From an uncultured Oleiphilus sp. (lineage in GTDB: Bacteria; Pseudomonadota; Gammaproteobacteria; Pseudomonadales; Oleiphilaceae), in the NCBI GenBank assembly GCA_913020045.1, contig CAJWBE010000001.1, positions 62,001 to 126,000 of the forward strand: a stretch of 64,000 nt of DNA, in the 5' to 3' direction. Below the pieces are notes generated by a model, which saw nothing but the letters and a program-made list of their open reading frames with translations, made no database searches and was not told the DNA's origin. Below, in pieces: positions 38,577 through 46,935 of the stretch. Within the stretch, counting starts at the first letter, position 1. Each line of letters opens with the position of its first letter. The position numbers were made by a program, and so were the translations under genes.

Positions 38577-39583
38577 GGTGATCGCTCCTGTTTCATTTTT
38601 TCTTGCTGCTCACGGCGCAAACCAGTTTTACCCTCTACCAAAATATGATTTGGAACTGGGTTAAGGTCTCTCACGACCCCCAACCAACTCAGCGCTTTGA
38701 GTAATGCATACGAAATGTCGACCTCATACCAGTAAAAACCTTGCCGGGCTGAGGCCGCAAAACGATGATGATTGTTATGCCAGCCTTCACCCAAGGTTAG
38801 TAATGCCAACCAAGGGTTATTGCGGCTTTGGTCTTTTGTATCGAAACGACGGCGTCCCCAGACATGCCCAAGAGAGTTAATCGTAAAAGTCGAATGGAAT
38901 AAGAGTACGGTTGAGACGAAGAACCCCCAAACCAGCATTTGTGACGCGTTGGTGCCCAATTCCGGCCAAAACATCTCTAACAACCAACCCAAACCAAACA
39001 TTGCAAAACCAAAGAGTACTGGCACCAGAGCATCAAAGCGGTTTAAAAAACGCAATTCAGGAAACTTCGCGAGGTCTTTAATCACCGAATAATCTGTTCG
39101 ATAACCTTTGCGGCTCATGAACCACGCTACATGACTCCAAAAAAAACTATGCGCCACTGGCGAATGGATATCCTCTTTGGTATCTGAGTGTTTGTGATGC
39201 AGCCGGTGATGGGACGCCCACCATAGTGGCCCGCGCTGCGCGGCGGTATTACCAAGAACCGCGAACATAAACTGCCAGAAACGATTCGCTTTGAAACTAC
39301 GGTGAGCAAAGTAACGGTGATAAAACGCCGTGATCGCAAACATCCTTAACCAGAAAGCGGCCATACAAACAATGAGGGCTGCGGGGCTCCAGCCAACCCA
39401 AAACAAACCAATACAGCCTAAATGAACGACCAGAAATGGTAGGCAACGAACCCACTGCACTTGCATTTGTTCCGACTCTGGCAACTTACCCACTGAGTCG
39501 CTGTCCGCTTCAGAGTCGAACCAGAGCACAATTGCCTTAAGAGACTTGCGCCAGCTAAATGGTTCTTCCATTTTTATCGTCAT
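38573..39583 (-). CDS. Acyl-CoA/phospholipid fatty-acid desaturase
   Basis: 336 aa from the ATG that overlaps the photolyase stop (ATGA); the upstream frame is not needed. The three di-iron histidine boxes of stearoyl-CoA-type desaturases are intact: HRYFAH, HRLHHKH, and EGWHNNHHRF. About four membrane helices lie between them. It introduces a cis double bond, usually delta-9, into a long acyl chain using O2. In this operon it could supply the unsaturated chains that the Cfa-like methyltransferase modifies (inference). Confidence 0.92.
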   Translation of the reverse strand: MTIKMEEPFSWRKSLKAIVLWFDSEADSDSVGKLPESEQMQVQWVRCLPFLVVHLGCIGLFWVGWSPAALIVCMAAFWLRMFAITAFYHRYFAHRSFKANRFWQFMFAVLGNTAAQRGPLWWASHHRLHHKHSDTKEDIHSPVAHSFFWSHVAWFMSRKGYRTDYSVIKDLAKFPELRFLNRFDALVPVLFGFAMFGLGWLLEMFWPELGTNASQMLVWGFFVSTVLLFHSTFTINSLGHVWGRRRFDTKDQSRNNPWLALLTLGEGWHNNHHRFAASARQGFYWYEVDISYALLKALSWLGVVRDLNPVPNHILVEGKTGLRREQQEKMKQERSP

Positions 39584-41046
39584 ACAGACGCTACTCCACA
39601 TTGAGTGTTATCGTTCGCATGGGCATTTTCGCTGCCTTGCTTTCCAAGCGCCGAGAATAGCGCTTTTGTGCGTTCAACGGCACCCCGATGCTCAACTATG
39701 GGAGAGAGATAACCTAGGGCTTCACGTTGCTGCGGACTAGGATCATGAATGCTGCGCGCATCGAGTGAAGACAGCTCGCCGACATAACGACGGATAAATT
39801 CGCCGTCTTTGTCAAAACGCTCCGACTGGCGAGTCGGATTAAAAATCCTAAAGTAAGGCGCCGCATCGACCCCTGTCGACGCACTCCATTGCCAGCCGCC
39901 ATTATTGGAGGCAAAGTCACCATCTACCAAGCGGGCCATGAAGTACTGTTCCCCTAGGCGCCAATCCACCATCAAATGCTTAGTCAGGAACATCGCGCAA
40001 ACCATACGAAGCCTATTGTGCATCCATCCGGTTTGATTCAGCTGGCGCATTCCGGCATCCACAATAGGGTAGCCGGTCCGTCCTTCACACCAAGCATTAA
40101 AACGCTCGTTGTCATGCGACCAGGGCAAATCATCCGTATTCTTTTTGAATGGTTTATGCATGCACAAATCGGAATGTGCAAACAAAAAATGTCTATAAAA
40201 TTCACGCCAAATCAGCTCATTGGTCCATGTCTGAATGCCCGGCTGGTCGCTATGTAAAACGCCGCCATTCAAACTGATCATCGCATGCATGCATTGGCGA
40301 GTACTCAATGCACCAATCGCAAGATAAGGCGACAGCGTGCTCGTACCGTTAACGTCCGGAAAATCCCGAACATCCTTGTAAGCTTTCACCCGCGCTTCAA
40401 TAAAAGACTCGAGTCGCTCGTGCGCCTCATCTTCACCCGCTGGCCACAACTCACTCATCTCAAGGTCAAGACTGTAATCCATAAGTACCGTCGTATCAGA
40501 CTCAATCCCGGTTTCGCCCTGACGCTCAGGACGGTTTGCCAAAGGGCGCGCCAAACGGTCAAAATAACCATAATAGCGTTGTTTGAAAGAGGTATAGACT
40601 TGGTACATCTCTCCGCTTTGATTCAATATTTTGCCCGGTTCGATCGCACACTGGTCATGAAACGTATGCAAGTCGACACGCACGCTCTGCAATGACGTCT
40701 CAACGTCTTGAGTCAAACGTCGCTCGTTCAACTCATACTCATGATTGCAAAACACTTTGGTAATGCCAATCTGGCAACAAAGCTCAGCTAGCTCGCTCTG
40801 AACTCCTGAAAACGTACCGCAATTGATGACCTTCAATGGCACATTTAGCTCCGCTAAATCTTCAGCCAATGAGAATAGCTGCCGAACGATCAACGAACGT
40901 TTGTGCTCCGACACACCATGCATTTCCCACTGGTTAACCGCCAAACAATAGACCGCAACACAGGAGCCGGAATTCATCGCCGCTTGAAACGCGGGGTTGT
41001 CATAGGCTCGAAGATCCGAACGAAACCAAACTAAGTTAGACGCCAT
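39580..41046 (-). CDS. phrB: Deoxyribodipyrimidine photolyase (class I CPD type)
   Basis: 488 aa from MASNLVWFRSDLR; the longer frame adds 8 residues. The N-terminal Rossmann-like antenna domain (1-130) is followed by the helical FAD domain. The latter carries WTNELIWREFYRHFL, GYPIVDAGMRQLNQTGWMHNRLRMVCAMFLTKHLMVDWRLGEQYF and DFASNNGGWQWSASTG, all photolyase signatures; the Trp electron-transfer and FAD-contact residues appear intact. It repairs cyclobutane pyrimidine dimers with blue light. It overlaps the preceding oxidoreductase by 11 nt and sits second in the sigma-controlled operon. Confidence 0.95.
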   Translation of the reverse strand: MASNLVWFRSDLRAYDNPAFQAAMNSGSCVAVYCLAVNQWEMHGVSEHKRSLIVRQLFSLAEDLAELNVPLKVINCGTFSGVQSELAELCCQIGITKVFCNHEYELNERRLTQDVETSLQSVRVDLHTFHDQCAIEPGKILNQSGEMYQVYTSFKQRYYGYFDRLARPLANRPERQGETGIESDTTVLMDYSLDLEMSELWPAGEDEAHERLESFIEARVKAYKDVRDFPDVNGTSTLSPYLAIGALSTRQCMHAMISLNGGVLHSDQPGIQTWTNELIWREFYRHFLFAHSDLCMHKPFKKNTDDLPWSHDNERFNAWCEGRTGYPIVDAGMRQLNQTGWMHNRLRMVCAMFLTKHLMVDWRLGEQYFMARLVDGDFASNNGGWQWSASTGVDAAPYFRIFNPTRQSERFDKDGEFIRRYVGELSSLDARSIHDPSPQQREALGYLSPIVEHRGAVERTKALFSALGKQGSENAHANDNTQCGVASV

Positions 41047-42070
41047 TAGCTGCTGCCTCCGCCAATTCATTTTCTAAACCGATCTTATCCTTGAGCGCCG
41101 ACGCAAGCGCCATTGCGCTCAGCCACGCGCGCTCAACGCCTTCACACTCATCGCTCGCAAGATGATCACCACACAGCGCTAGACCCGTCTCATCCAAAAA
41201 ATAACCCAGCGCCTCATCAAGCGGTCCTTTTGATTGCGCTGCCGGAAGAGAATAAAGCCAACGGTGCGTATGAGCAGCCTTAACAAGAGGCGCTGAAGAT
41301 AAGGCTGCACAAAGAGCTTCCAGAGCATACGACTGCACGCTCTCCTTTGACCAATCAAGCGACTGTTTTGTCCATGCGGAAGTAAAATGGATAACGCACA
41401 CGGCAAGACCCGGCGGGTAATCACGGCCGCTCTTGTCGTTTTCAACACTGACCTTCAATACATCGACATGCTCTGCTAGAGGCTGGAATGCTGACCTTGA
41501 CGGCTCATTCTCTTCGAACGCAAAAGACACGACCCATTGCGGCTCTACGTAGGCGTCCGTCAAAACCGATTGAGCCGAATGCGTCGCAGGAATTAACGCC
41601 GCCGCCTGCTCAGGAGGCGCACTCACAACAAGACGTCCACACTGCCAGCCATAGGCCGCACCATCTGCGTGTTCACTCGTTACCGTCCAGCCATTTTCCG
41701 TCTGCTCAATACCCGTCACGCGATGAGCAAAATGCACGTCTAACTGATCTGCAAGCTGGCGCGTCAATATTGAGTTTCGGGGTGTCGCAAAGTAGCGAGT
41801 ATCCACCCCTTCTCCCAAACTACCGACTTGGGCAAGTTCATCATTAAGATAGGCTTTGAAGCTATCGCTCTTCGCTGTAAAACTCGGACATCCCAAATCA
41901 AACGTAATTTGCCCACCTCCGTCTAAGGGGCAGCGCTTCGACGATAGTCTACCGCCACTGCCACGCGCCTTCTCAAGCACCGTAACCGATTGCCCAGCAC
42001 GTTTCATCTCGTTCGCTAAAACCAGCCCTGAAACGCCTGCGCCAATCACAATAAGGTCACTGTAGTTCAC
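41036..42070 (-). CDS. FAD/NAD(P)-binding oxidoreductase, renalase-like; first gene of the photolyase operon
   Basis: About 344 aa. The start is placed at the GTG of MNYSDLIVIGAG, because GGAG lies 6 nt upstream; a TTG four codons earlier is an alternative. The FAD motif VIGAGVSGLVLANEM is followed by VLEKARGSGGRLSSKR and FDLGCPSFTAKSD. The C-terminal LALCGDHLA...VERAWLSAMALA closes the FAD site. The family is annotated as renalase-like/amine oxidase and commonly travels with phrB. The substrate is unknown. It lies just downstream of the candidate ECF promoter. Confidence 0.88.
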   Translation of the reverse strand: MNYSDLIVIGAGVSGLVLANEMKRAGQSVTVLEKARGSGGRLSSKRCPLDGGGQITFDLGCPSFTAKSDSFKAYLNDELAQVGSLGEGVDTRYFATPRNSILTRQLADQLDVHFAHRVTGIEQTENGWTVTSEHADGAAYGWQCGRLVVSAPPEQAAALIPATHSAQSVLTDAYVEPQWVVSFAFEENEPSRSAFQPLAEHVDVLKVSVENDKSGRDYPPGLAVCVIHFTSAWTKQSLDWSKESVQSYALEALCAALSSAPLVKAAHTHRWLYSLPAAQSKGPLDEALGYFLDETGLALCGDHLASDECEGVERAWLSAMALASALKDKIGLENELAEAAANGV

Positions 42071-42099
42071 CGAAATCTCCAAAATTTTTCATTGTCTAC

Positions 42100-42128
42100 C
42101 ATACGTCGGAATCACCCTATTCGGATCA
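42100..42128 (-). promoter_or_regulatory. Candidate ECF sigma promoter of the photolyase/lipid operon
   Basis: On the minus strand TGATCC (42128-42123) and CGTATG (42105-42100) are separated by exactly 17 nt. The -35 element matches what is known for RpoE-ChrR (ECF11-type) promoters, which carry a TGATC core. Transcription would start near 42093, leaving a leader of about 22 nt before the GTG. The position between the sigma gene and the operon supports the call. Confidence 0.6.
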
Positions 42129-42173
42129 CTTTCACCTAAACACTCAACGCGGCTTGTAGCCACGTTCGGAATC
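42106..42173. repeat. Three short repeats of TCGGA(A)TC between the sigma gene and the operon
   Basis: TCGGAATC occurs at 42106-42113 and 42166-42173, and TCGGATC at 42121-42127. On the minus strand the middle copy contains the -35 box. They may be regulator sites or decayed -35 elements. Confidence 0.45.
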
Positions 42174-42234
42174 GATTACATTCCTAGGCGTTTTTAAGAA
42201 TTTTATTAGTTAGTGACCAACGAAGGATGGTTAG

Positions 42235-42822
42235 TTGAGTAACGCCACACCCAAGATATTAGAGAACTTACTTCTTGCTATCGCACAGAAGCAAGACAGA
42301 GAAGCATTTGTAAAGCTGTTCGAGGCAACGTCATCGCGCCTTAAAGCCTTTGCCATGCAATGCGGAGCAACGAGCAACGATGCGGAAGAGCTGTTGCAGG
42401 AATGCATGCTGACGGTATGGCGCAAAGCACACACATTTAACCCGAAAACAGGTACAGCAATCACCTGGTTGTACACCATCATCCGAAATAAGCGAATTGA
42501 TTTTGCCCGCAAAGGCCGTTACGACACGGTGCTTTCGGACGATTTGTGGAACGACGAAGGCGGAACCGAGCTAGAAAATGACGTTTCAAGTGATCTAGAT
42601 GCGAAAGTTGCGCGTACTCTACTTGAATCTCTCCCTGACGAACAACGCCAGGTAGTTTACAAAGTCTACTTTGAGGGCAAGTCTCACAGTGAGATTGCTG
42701 CTGACTTAGACCTTCCGTTAGGCACAATCAAATCACGATTGCGCTTAGCAATGAAAAAATTAGATACACTGGCAAAAGAGCAAATGACATGGCTAATTAT
42801 CATCCTAACAATGAACTTCTAA
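42235..42822 (+). CDS. rpoE: ECF RNA polymerase sigma factor (RpoE/ECF11-type, ChrR-associated)
   Basis: 195 aa. Region 2 (about residues 20-90) has FVKLFEATSSRLKAFAMQCGATSNDAEELLQECMLTVWRKAHTF with the ITWLYTIIRNKRIDFAR recognition helix. Region 4 (about 125-180) has LPDEQRQVVYKVYFEGKSHSEIAADLDLPLGTIKSRLRLAMKKL. Regions 1 and 3 are absent, as in ECF factors. The TTG start at 42235 is supported by AAGGA 7 nt upstream; no ATG fits. Its 3' end overlaps the ChrR gene by 34 nt, a coupling usual for sigma/anti-sigma pairs. By homology it should respond to singlet oxygen or light stress. Confidence 0.93.
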   Translation: MSNATPKILENLLLAIAQKQDREAFVKLFEATSSRLKAFAMQCGATSNDAEELLQECMLTVWRKAHTFNPKTGTAITWLYTIIRNKRIDFARKGRYDTVLSDDLWNDEGGTELENDVSSDLDAKVARTLLESLPDEQRQVVYKVYFEGKSHSEIAADLDLPLGTIKSRLRLAMKKLDTLAKEQMTWLIIILTMNF

Positions 42823-43433
42823 TGAGCTTTGCGGCAGGGCAACTGCCTAACTCGCTCGGCATTATGGTTGCATGCCATTTAGAGCAATGCCACAGCTGTC
42901 GGCAACAAACGCATTTGTACGAGCAACTGGGAGGCGAACTCCTTGGCGACTTACCTGAAGAAACGGTAGGCACAAATGTATTGTCACGAATTCTCGACCG
43001 AATTGACGAGCCTGTCAGCGCGCCGTCTTTGGCAACGTTAAACCAAGGCGACTTAGCGATTCCGCGTCCGTTGCGGCGCTTTATTCCGGGGTCCTTGGAC
43101 ACACTTGAGTGGAGCGGAATGACGAAAAGCATTCGTGAATTCGACATTGAAATTGAAGACCCTCAATTTAAGGCGAAGCTATACAAAATTGGAGCGGGCA
43201 AAGAGCTGCCGGAACATACGCACGAGGGCAATGAATTCACTTACGTGATCGACGGCAGTTTTGCTGATAAGACCTGCCAGTATCACGAAGGCGATTTTAT
43301 TTTGGCCGACACCCAAACGATTCACCAGCCACGTGCAACGATGGACAAAGACTGTATCTGCTTTGCTGTGATGGACGCTCCTTTGAAAATGACAGGTATT
43401 TTTGGCCGCATGCTAAACCCTTTTATGCGTTAA
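42789..43433 (+). CDS. chrR: ChrR-type zinc anti-sigma factor with cupin domain
   Basis: 214 aa. The zinc anti-sigma domain has His5, His30, Cys34 and Cys37 (CHLEQCHSC), matching the spacing of the four zinc ligands in Rhodobacter ChrR. The C-terminal cupin has His143, His145, Glu149 (HTHEGNE) and His179 (TIHQP), the full metal-ligand set needed for singlet-oxygen sensing in that protein. It should hold the ECF factor inactive until the signal. It overlaps the sigma gene by 34 nt. All eight ligands are present, so it is probably functional. Confidence 0.94.
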   Translation: MANYHPNNELLMSFAAGQLPNSLGIMVACHLEQCHSCRQQTHLYEQLGGELLGDLPEETVGTNVLSRILDRIDEPVSAPSLATLNQGDLAIPRPLRRFIPGSLDTLEWSGMTKSIREFDIEIEDPQFKAKLYKIGAGKELPEHTHEGNEFTYVIDGSFADKTCQYHEGDFILADTQTIHQPRATMDKDCICFAVMDAPLKMTGIFGRMLNPFMR

Positions 43434-43455
43434 GCAAGAATCGGGTCGCGCCGAT

Positions 43456-43486
43456 GTAGTGATTGCGTCAGACTGGCAATCACTAC
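43456..43486 (+). terminator. Strong hairpin after chrR, probable terminator without U-tail
   Basis: GTAGTGATTGC and GCAATCACTAC form a perfect 11-bp stem with a 9-nt loop, 22 bp past the chrR stop. No U-run follows, so it may stabilise the message or weakly terminate before the next gene. Confidence 0.5.
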
Positions 43487-43505
43487 CCAGCAGCTCCGAA
43501 AACTA

Positions 43506-44423
43506 ATGAAACAACAACCCAAAAAGACATCTAAAGATTTAGACAACGCTCATCGCATCGAACATTCTAGCGAGTTCTCCAACGGAGAACCCCGTACCCA
43601 TTATCAGTTAGTCGCAGATATCATCGAACATATCTCTCAAAAGCGTTTACAACAGCCAAACCTCAACCAACTCGCAAGCGATTTTTCAGTCAGCGAGTCG
43701 CACCTGCAGCGAGTATTTTCAGAGTGGGCTGGCGTCTCTCCGAAACAGTTTCTTCAGTTCCTCACAAAGGAGCACGCAAAACAGGCGCTTAAATCACATT
43801 CCGTATTAGAAGCAGCCTACGAAACAGGCCTCAGCAGTGGCAGTCGCTTGCATGATTTATTCGTTCACTTCGAAAGCGTAACGCCCGGAGAGATAAAGTC
43901 TGGAGGAAAGGGCTTAGAGATAAGCTATGGCACACACCCCTGCCCCTTTGGTCAGTGCTTTATTGCCAAAACAGAGCGGGGGATTTGTAAACTGGCACTA
44001 TTCGATGATGCGCATGAAGCAGAAAACGCCTTAGAGCAACTCCGGCAAGATTGGCCAGCTGCGAAGCTCCACGAGAACAAACAAACAACGCAGGCAACCA
44101 TCCAACAAATTTTCGATCCAGTCAGTCGGAAAAGTACTTCCCTTCACTTACTCATGAAAGGAAGTCCTTTTAAACTTAAAGTATGGGAGGCGTTACTTAG
44201 CGTGCCAACTGGCCAGATGCGCAGCTACCAAGACATTGCAAAAGACATCGGGCAGCCGACGGCAACCCGGGCAGTCGCCTCTGCGATTGCCACCAATGAT
44301 ATCGCCATTATGATTCCCTGCCACCGCGTGATCCGCAGCACTGGCGAGATCAGCCAATATCGCTGGGGCGCAACAAGAAAAGCCGCGTTATTGGGCTGGG
44401 AACAAGCTAAAATTTCCCTCTAA
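43506..44423 (+). CDS. AraC-type HTH plus methylated-DNA-protein-cysteine methyltransferase (Ada-like)
   Basis: 305 aa. Residues about 35-130 are an AraC HTH domain (LNQLASDFSVSESHLQRVFSEWAGVSPKQFLQFL). Residues about 135-215 form the AGT N-terminal domain and 220-303 the active-site domain with PCHRVI (acceptor Cys272) and the YRWG..RK closing motif. It removes O6-methylguanine by transferring the methyl to its own Cys. The N-terminal methylphosphotriester Cys4 zinc domain of Ada is absent, so activation as a methyl-sensing regulator would have to work differently. It lies 72 bp behind chrR and may share light/DNA-damage control. Confidence 0.92.
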   Translation: MKQQPKKTSKDLDNAHRIEHSSEFSNGEPRTHYQLVADIIEHISQKRLQQPNLNQLASDFSVSESHLQRVFSEWAGVSPKQFLQFLTKEHAKQALKSHSVLEAAYETGLSSGSRLHDLFVHFESVTPGEIKSGGKGLEISYGTHPCPFGQCFIAKTERGICKLALFDDAHEAENALEQLRQDWPAAKLHENKQTTQATIQQIFDPVSRKSTSLHLLMKGSPFKLKVWEALLSVPTGQMRSYQDIAKDIGQPTATRAVASAIATNDIAIMIPCHRVIRSTGEISQYRWGATRKAALLGWEQAKISL

Positions 44424-44552
44424 ACGAAAGACTCGCTGCCGCAATAGCGCTCAACAGACATTGCGCCTGCCGAACGCTACCGCAAAGCATTACGTTATAT
44501 GAGGCTTCACTAATCAGCTTAGTGTCGGCCAACCTTCACGCCAATACGGCCC

Positions 44553-45782
44553 TTAAAATTTGGCACCAACCCAAACCCACATTTTATCAGTATCGACTTT
44601 ACCAGCAGCCTGATCTCCAGCCGAATATGCCGCGTACTTGACGCCTGCAGAATAGTTTTTACCGAACTTTTTTGCATAGAGAATATCAACTTCTGAGCCT
44701 AAGTCGTCGACCGCAGCGCTGCCTTGGCTAGCACTAAAGTCATGATAAGCCAGCAACCATTTCCCCCCAGCTAGCTTTCCACTAACGCTGACATACACGT
44801 CATCTAAGCCAACACCTGGTGTGCCTAAGAACTGATCACTCCAACCATTAAATTTGTGTCCAGTCGCTAACGGTGTGCTAAAACCATAGCTGCCCCCGTC
44901 GGAACCCAAAGACTCATAACCAAGCTTCGCAGTAACGCCCGACACCTTCGCGCCCAGCTCGAGTAATTTGTAGTCGGTATCTTGCTTACCTGACGCATTT
45001 TTTCGATCTTGCGACGCATACTCAAGTGTATAAAGAAGGTCTAAATCTTCAAGCGCTTGCTTTCCAGCAAAACGAGCACCGCGCGTATCAATATCAAGCT
45101 TTGTGCCATTATCTTGTGATAGGAAATAGCCATAGAGCGTCGCTTTACCAAAAGGCGTTTTATAGGAAGCATTGAATAGTTTATCTTTTGCCTTAATATC
45201 AGCCTCAGCCGCAAAAATTCGATTGCGCTCAGTAATATATGCAAAATCAATTTTGACCTTGTCGTCGGGCGTAAACGATAACGTAGCGGCATCAAACGTT
45301 TGTCTATCTTGACGCCACCCTACGTGCCCAACATACCGATGGTTATCAAGCGTAATCACCTGACTACCAAACTTCGCGCCAAAGGTGTCACTACTGTATT
45401 GCAAAAACGCTTGATCTAGCTCTGTGGTTTCTGGGTCGGCAATTACAGACTTATTGTTTACCAAATAATCCGCATCACGCGCGGGCCCTGGCAGCTCGTA
45501 TTCGTCAACACCGGCAATCGTACGAGAATCTTCGAACTCAATGGTGGATGAAAAGCCACTAATCTCTCCAGTTTTGTATCCAAGTCTTGTACGAAGCGTC
45601 AAGCCACTAGCGTCACTCAAGGCATTGTCTTGATCAACTGTTTCATAACGCAATCGCAGATCGCCGTAAGCCTTTCCCGAGGTCAACGCCTCTGTCAGAT
45701 CGTCCATCGATGCATGCACCGTGCTCCCGAAAAGTGCGCACGCGATCGCAGCGCCAAGTAAACCATTGCTTTTGCCAGTCAT
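44553..45782 (-). CDS. Outer-membrane beta-barrel porin
   Basis: 409 aa. Signal peptide (residues 8-24, cleavage after VHA-SM), then an N-terminal helix-like segment and about 16-18 amphipathic beta strands, ending in the aromatic VGAKF that the Bam machinery recognises. The YGDLRLRYETVDQDNALSDASGLTLRTRLGYKTG opening matches the alginate-export/DcaP-like porin group. A good Shine-Dalgarno (GGAG) precedes the ATG. It follows the nrt genes in the same direction after 240 bp and may import an anion or small acid (inference). Confidence 0.88.
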   Translation of the reverse strand: MTGKSNGLLGAAIACALFGSTVHASMDDLTEALTSGKAYGDLRLRYETVDQDNALSDASGLTLRTRLGYKTGEISGFSSTIEFEDSRTIAGVDEYELPGPARDADYLVNNKSVIADPETTELDQAFLQYSSDTFGAKFGSQVITLDNHRYVGHVGWRQDRQTFDAATLSFTPDDKVKIDFAYITERNRIFAAEADIKAKDKLFNASYKTPFGKATLYGYFLSQDNGTKLDIDTRGARFAGKQALEDLDLLYTLEYASQDRKNASGKQDTDYKLLELGAKVSGVTAKLGYESLGSDGGSYGFSTPLATGHKFNGWSDQFLGTPGVGLDDVYVSVSGKLAGGKWLLAYHDFSASQGSAAVDDLGSEVDILYAKKFGKNYSAGVKYAAYSAGDQAAGKVDTDKMWVWVGAKF

Positions 45783-46022
45783 ATACTTCTCCTAGTTAGT
45801 AAGTAATTCATATGCTGTATTAATCACCCTAAACTCAGGGCATAGAAAAGGCGCTCATAAGTAAATTGAGAATTATGTAATACGAATAAGCGCAATTAAC
45901 TTCGTAGCGGATAGACCTTCATCTTTGCAAACGAGGGCCGACCATTGAATACGTTTTTATAGGTATATAAAGAGGTAGCCGATGCGCGCCGATCGTTCAC
46001 GATCAACGCGATGGCCATAGAA

Positions 46023-46868
46023 CTATGCGGCAGCCGACTTTTTCTGTGGCTTCGCCTTACTAGACTTTCCCGTCGGCATGACCTCGACTTTTCGTTGTTT
46101 TTCATACAAAAAGCGCAATACCGAAGAGCGCAAGTGTATGTACTCGGGGTCTTCCGCAAGTGCAAGGCGGTCTCTAGGCCGCTCTAGGTTAACGTCGAGT
46201 ATTTCTCCAATTGTGGCCGCTGGCCCGTTAGTCATCATCACAATACGATCAGACAACAAAACTGCCTCATCGACATCATGCGTAATCATGATCACGGTGT
46301 TGTTTAGCTCATTCTGAATTTCCATTAGCGAATCTTGCATGTGCGCTCGAGTCAACGCATCTAGCGCGCCAAACGGTTCATCCATTAGCAGCACATCAGG
46401 CTGCATCGCCAACGCACGCGCTATGCCGACTCGCTGCTTCATGCCACCTGAAATTTCGTCAGGCCTTTTGTGCATGGCATGGTCCATATGAACCAAGGTC
46501 AAGTTATGCTCAATCCACTCTTTCTTTTCTGCTTTAGACTTGCCGCGACCAAAGACTTGGTCCACCGCCAACTCGACATTTTCATAAGCCGTTAGCCAAG
46601 GCAGAAGCGAATGATTTTGAAAGACGACGGCACGCTCAGGCCCAGGCTCTTTGACCTCCTTGCCGTTTAAGATTACGCCACCCGTTGTTGCTTGATGAAG
46701 CCCAGCAACGACATTTAGCACGGTCGACTTTCCGCAGCCTGAGTGCCCGATCAGAGAAACGAACTCGCCTTCGGCAATTTTCAGGTCAACCCCTTTCAAC
46801 GCAGTAAAAGGCCCTTTAGGGGTTGGGAATACCATGTCTATCTGACTAATATCGAGCAATGTACTCAT
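46023..46868 (-). CDS. nrtD: Nitrate-type ABC transporter ATPase
   Basis: 281 aa from [14 protein letters not shown], with GAGGAAAT upstream; a longer frame adds five residues. Walker A is GHSGCGKST, the signature SGGMKQR, Walker [13 protein letters not shown], with the switch His in ITHDVDEA. The [21 protein letters not shown] stretch is diagnostic of the NrtD/CmpD/SsuB/TauB class. It powers import by NrtB. The C-terminal [16 protein letters not shown] tail is family-typical. No second NrtC-type ATPase is present. Confidence 0.92.
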   Translation of the reverse strand: MSTLLDISQIDMVFPTPKGPFTALKGVDLKIAEGEFVSLIGHSGCGKSTVLNVVAGLHQATTGGVILNGKEVKEPGPERAVVFQNHSLLPWLTAYENVELAVDQVFGRGKSKAEKKEWIEHNLTLVHMDHAMHKRPDEISGGMKQRVGIARALAMQPDVLLMDEPFGALDALTRAHMQDSLMEIQNELNNTVIMITHDVDEAVLLSDRIVMMTNGPAATIGEILDVNLERPRDRLALAEDPEYIHLRSSVLRFLYEKQRKVEVMPTGKSSKAKPQKKSAAA

Positions 46869-46935
46869 CACTAATTTCCTCAAAATCTTAATATCTGTTC
46901 TACGTATTCAGACCTCTTGGGCCACTAAATACAGC

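Noticed and set aside
40285-40695. Frame antisense to phrB
   Set aside because: Shadow of the photolyase frame with Arg-rich composition.
42174-42234. Autoregulatory ECF promoter for rpoE itself
   Set aside because: No TGATC-type box at a suitable distance from a CGTA-type box was found on the plus strand.
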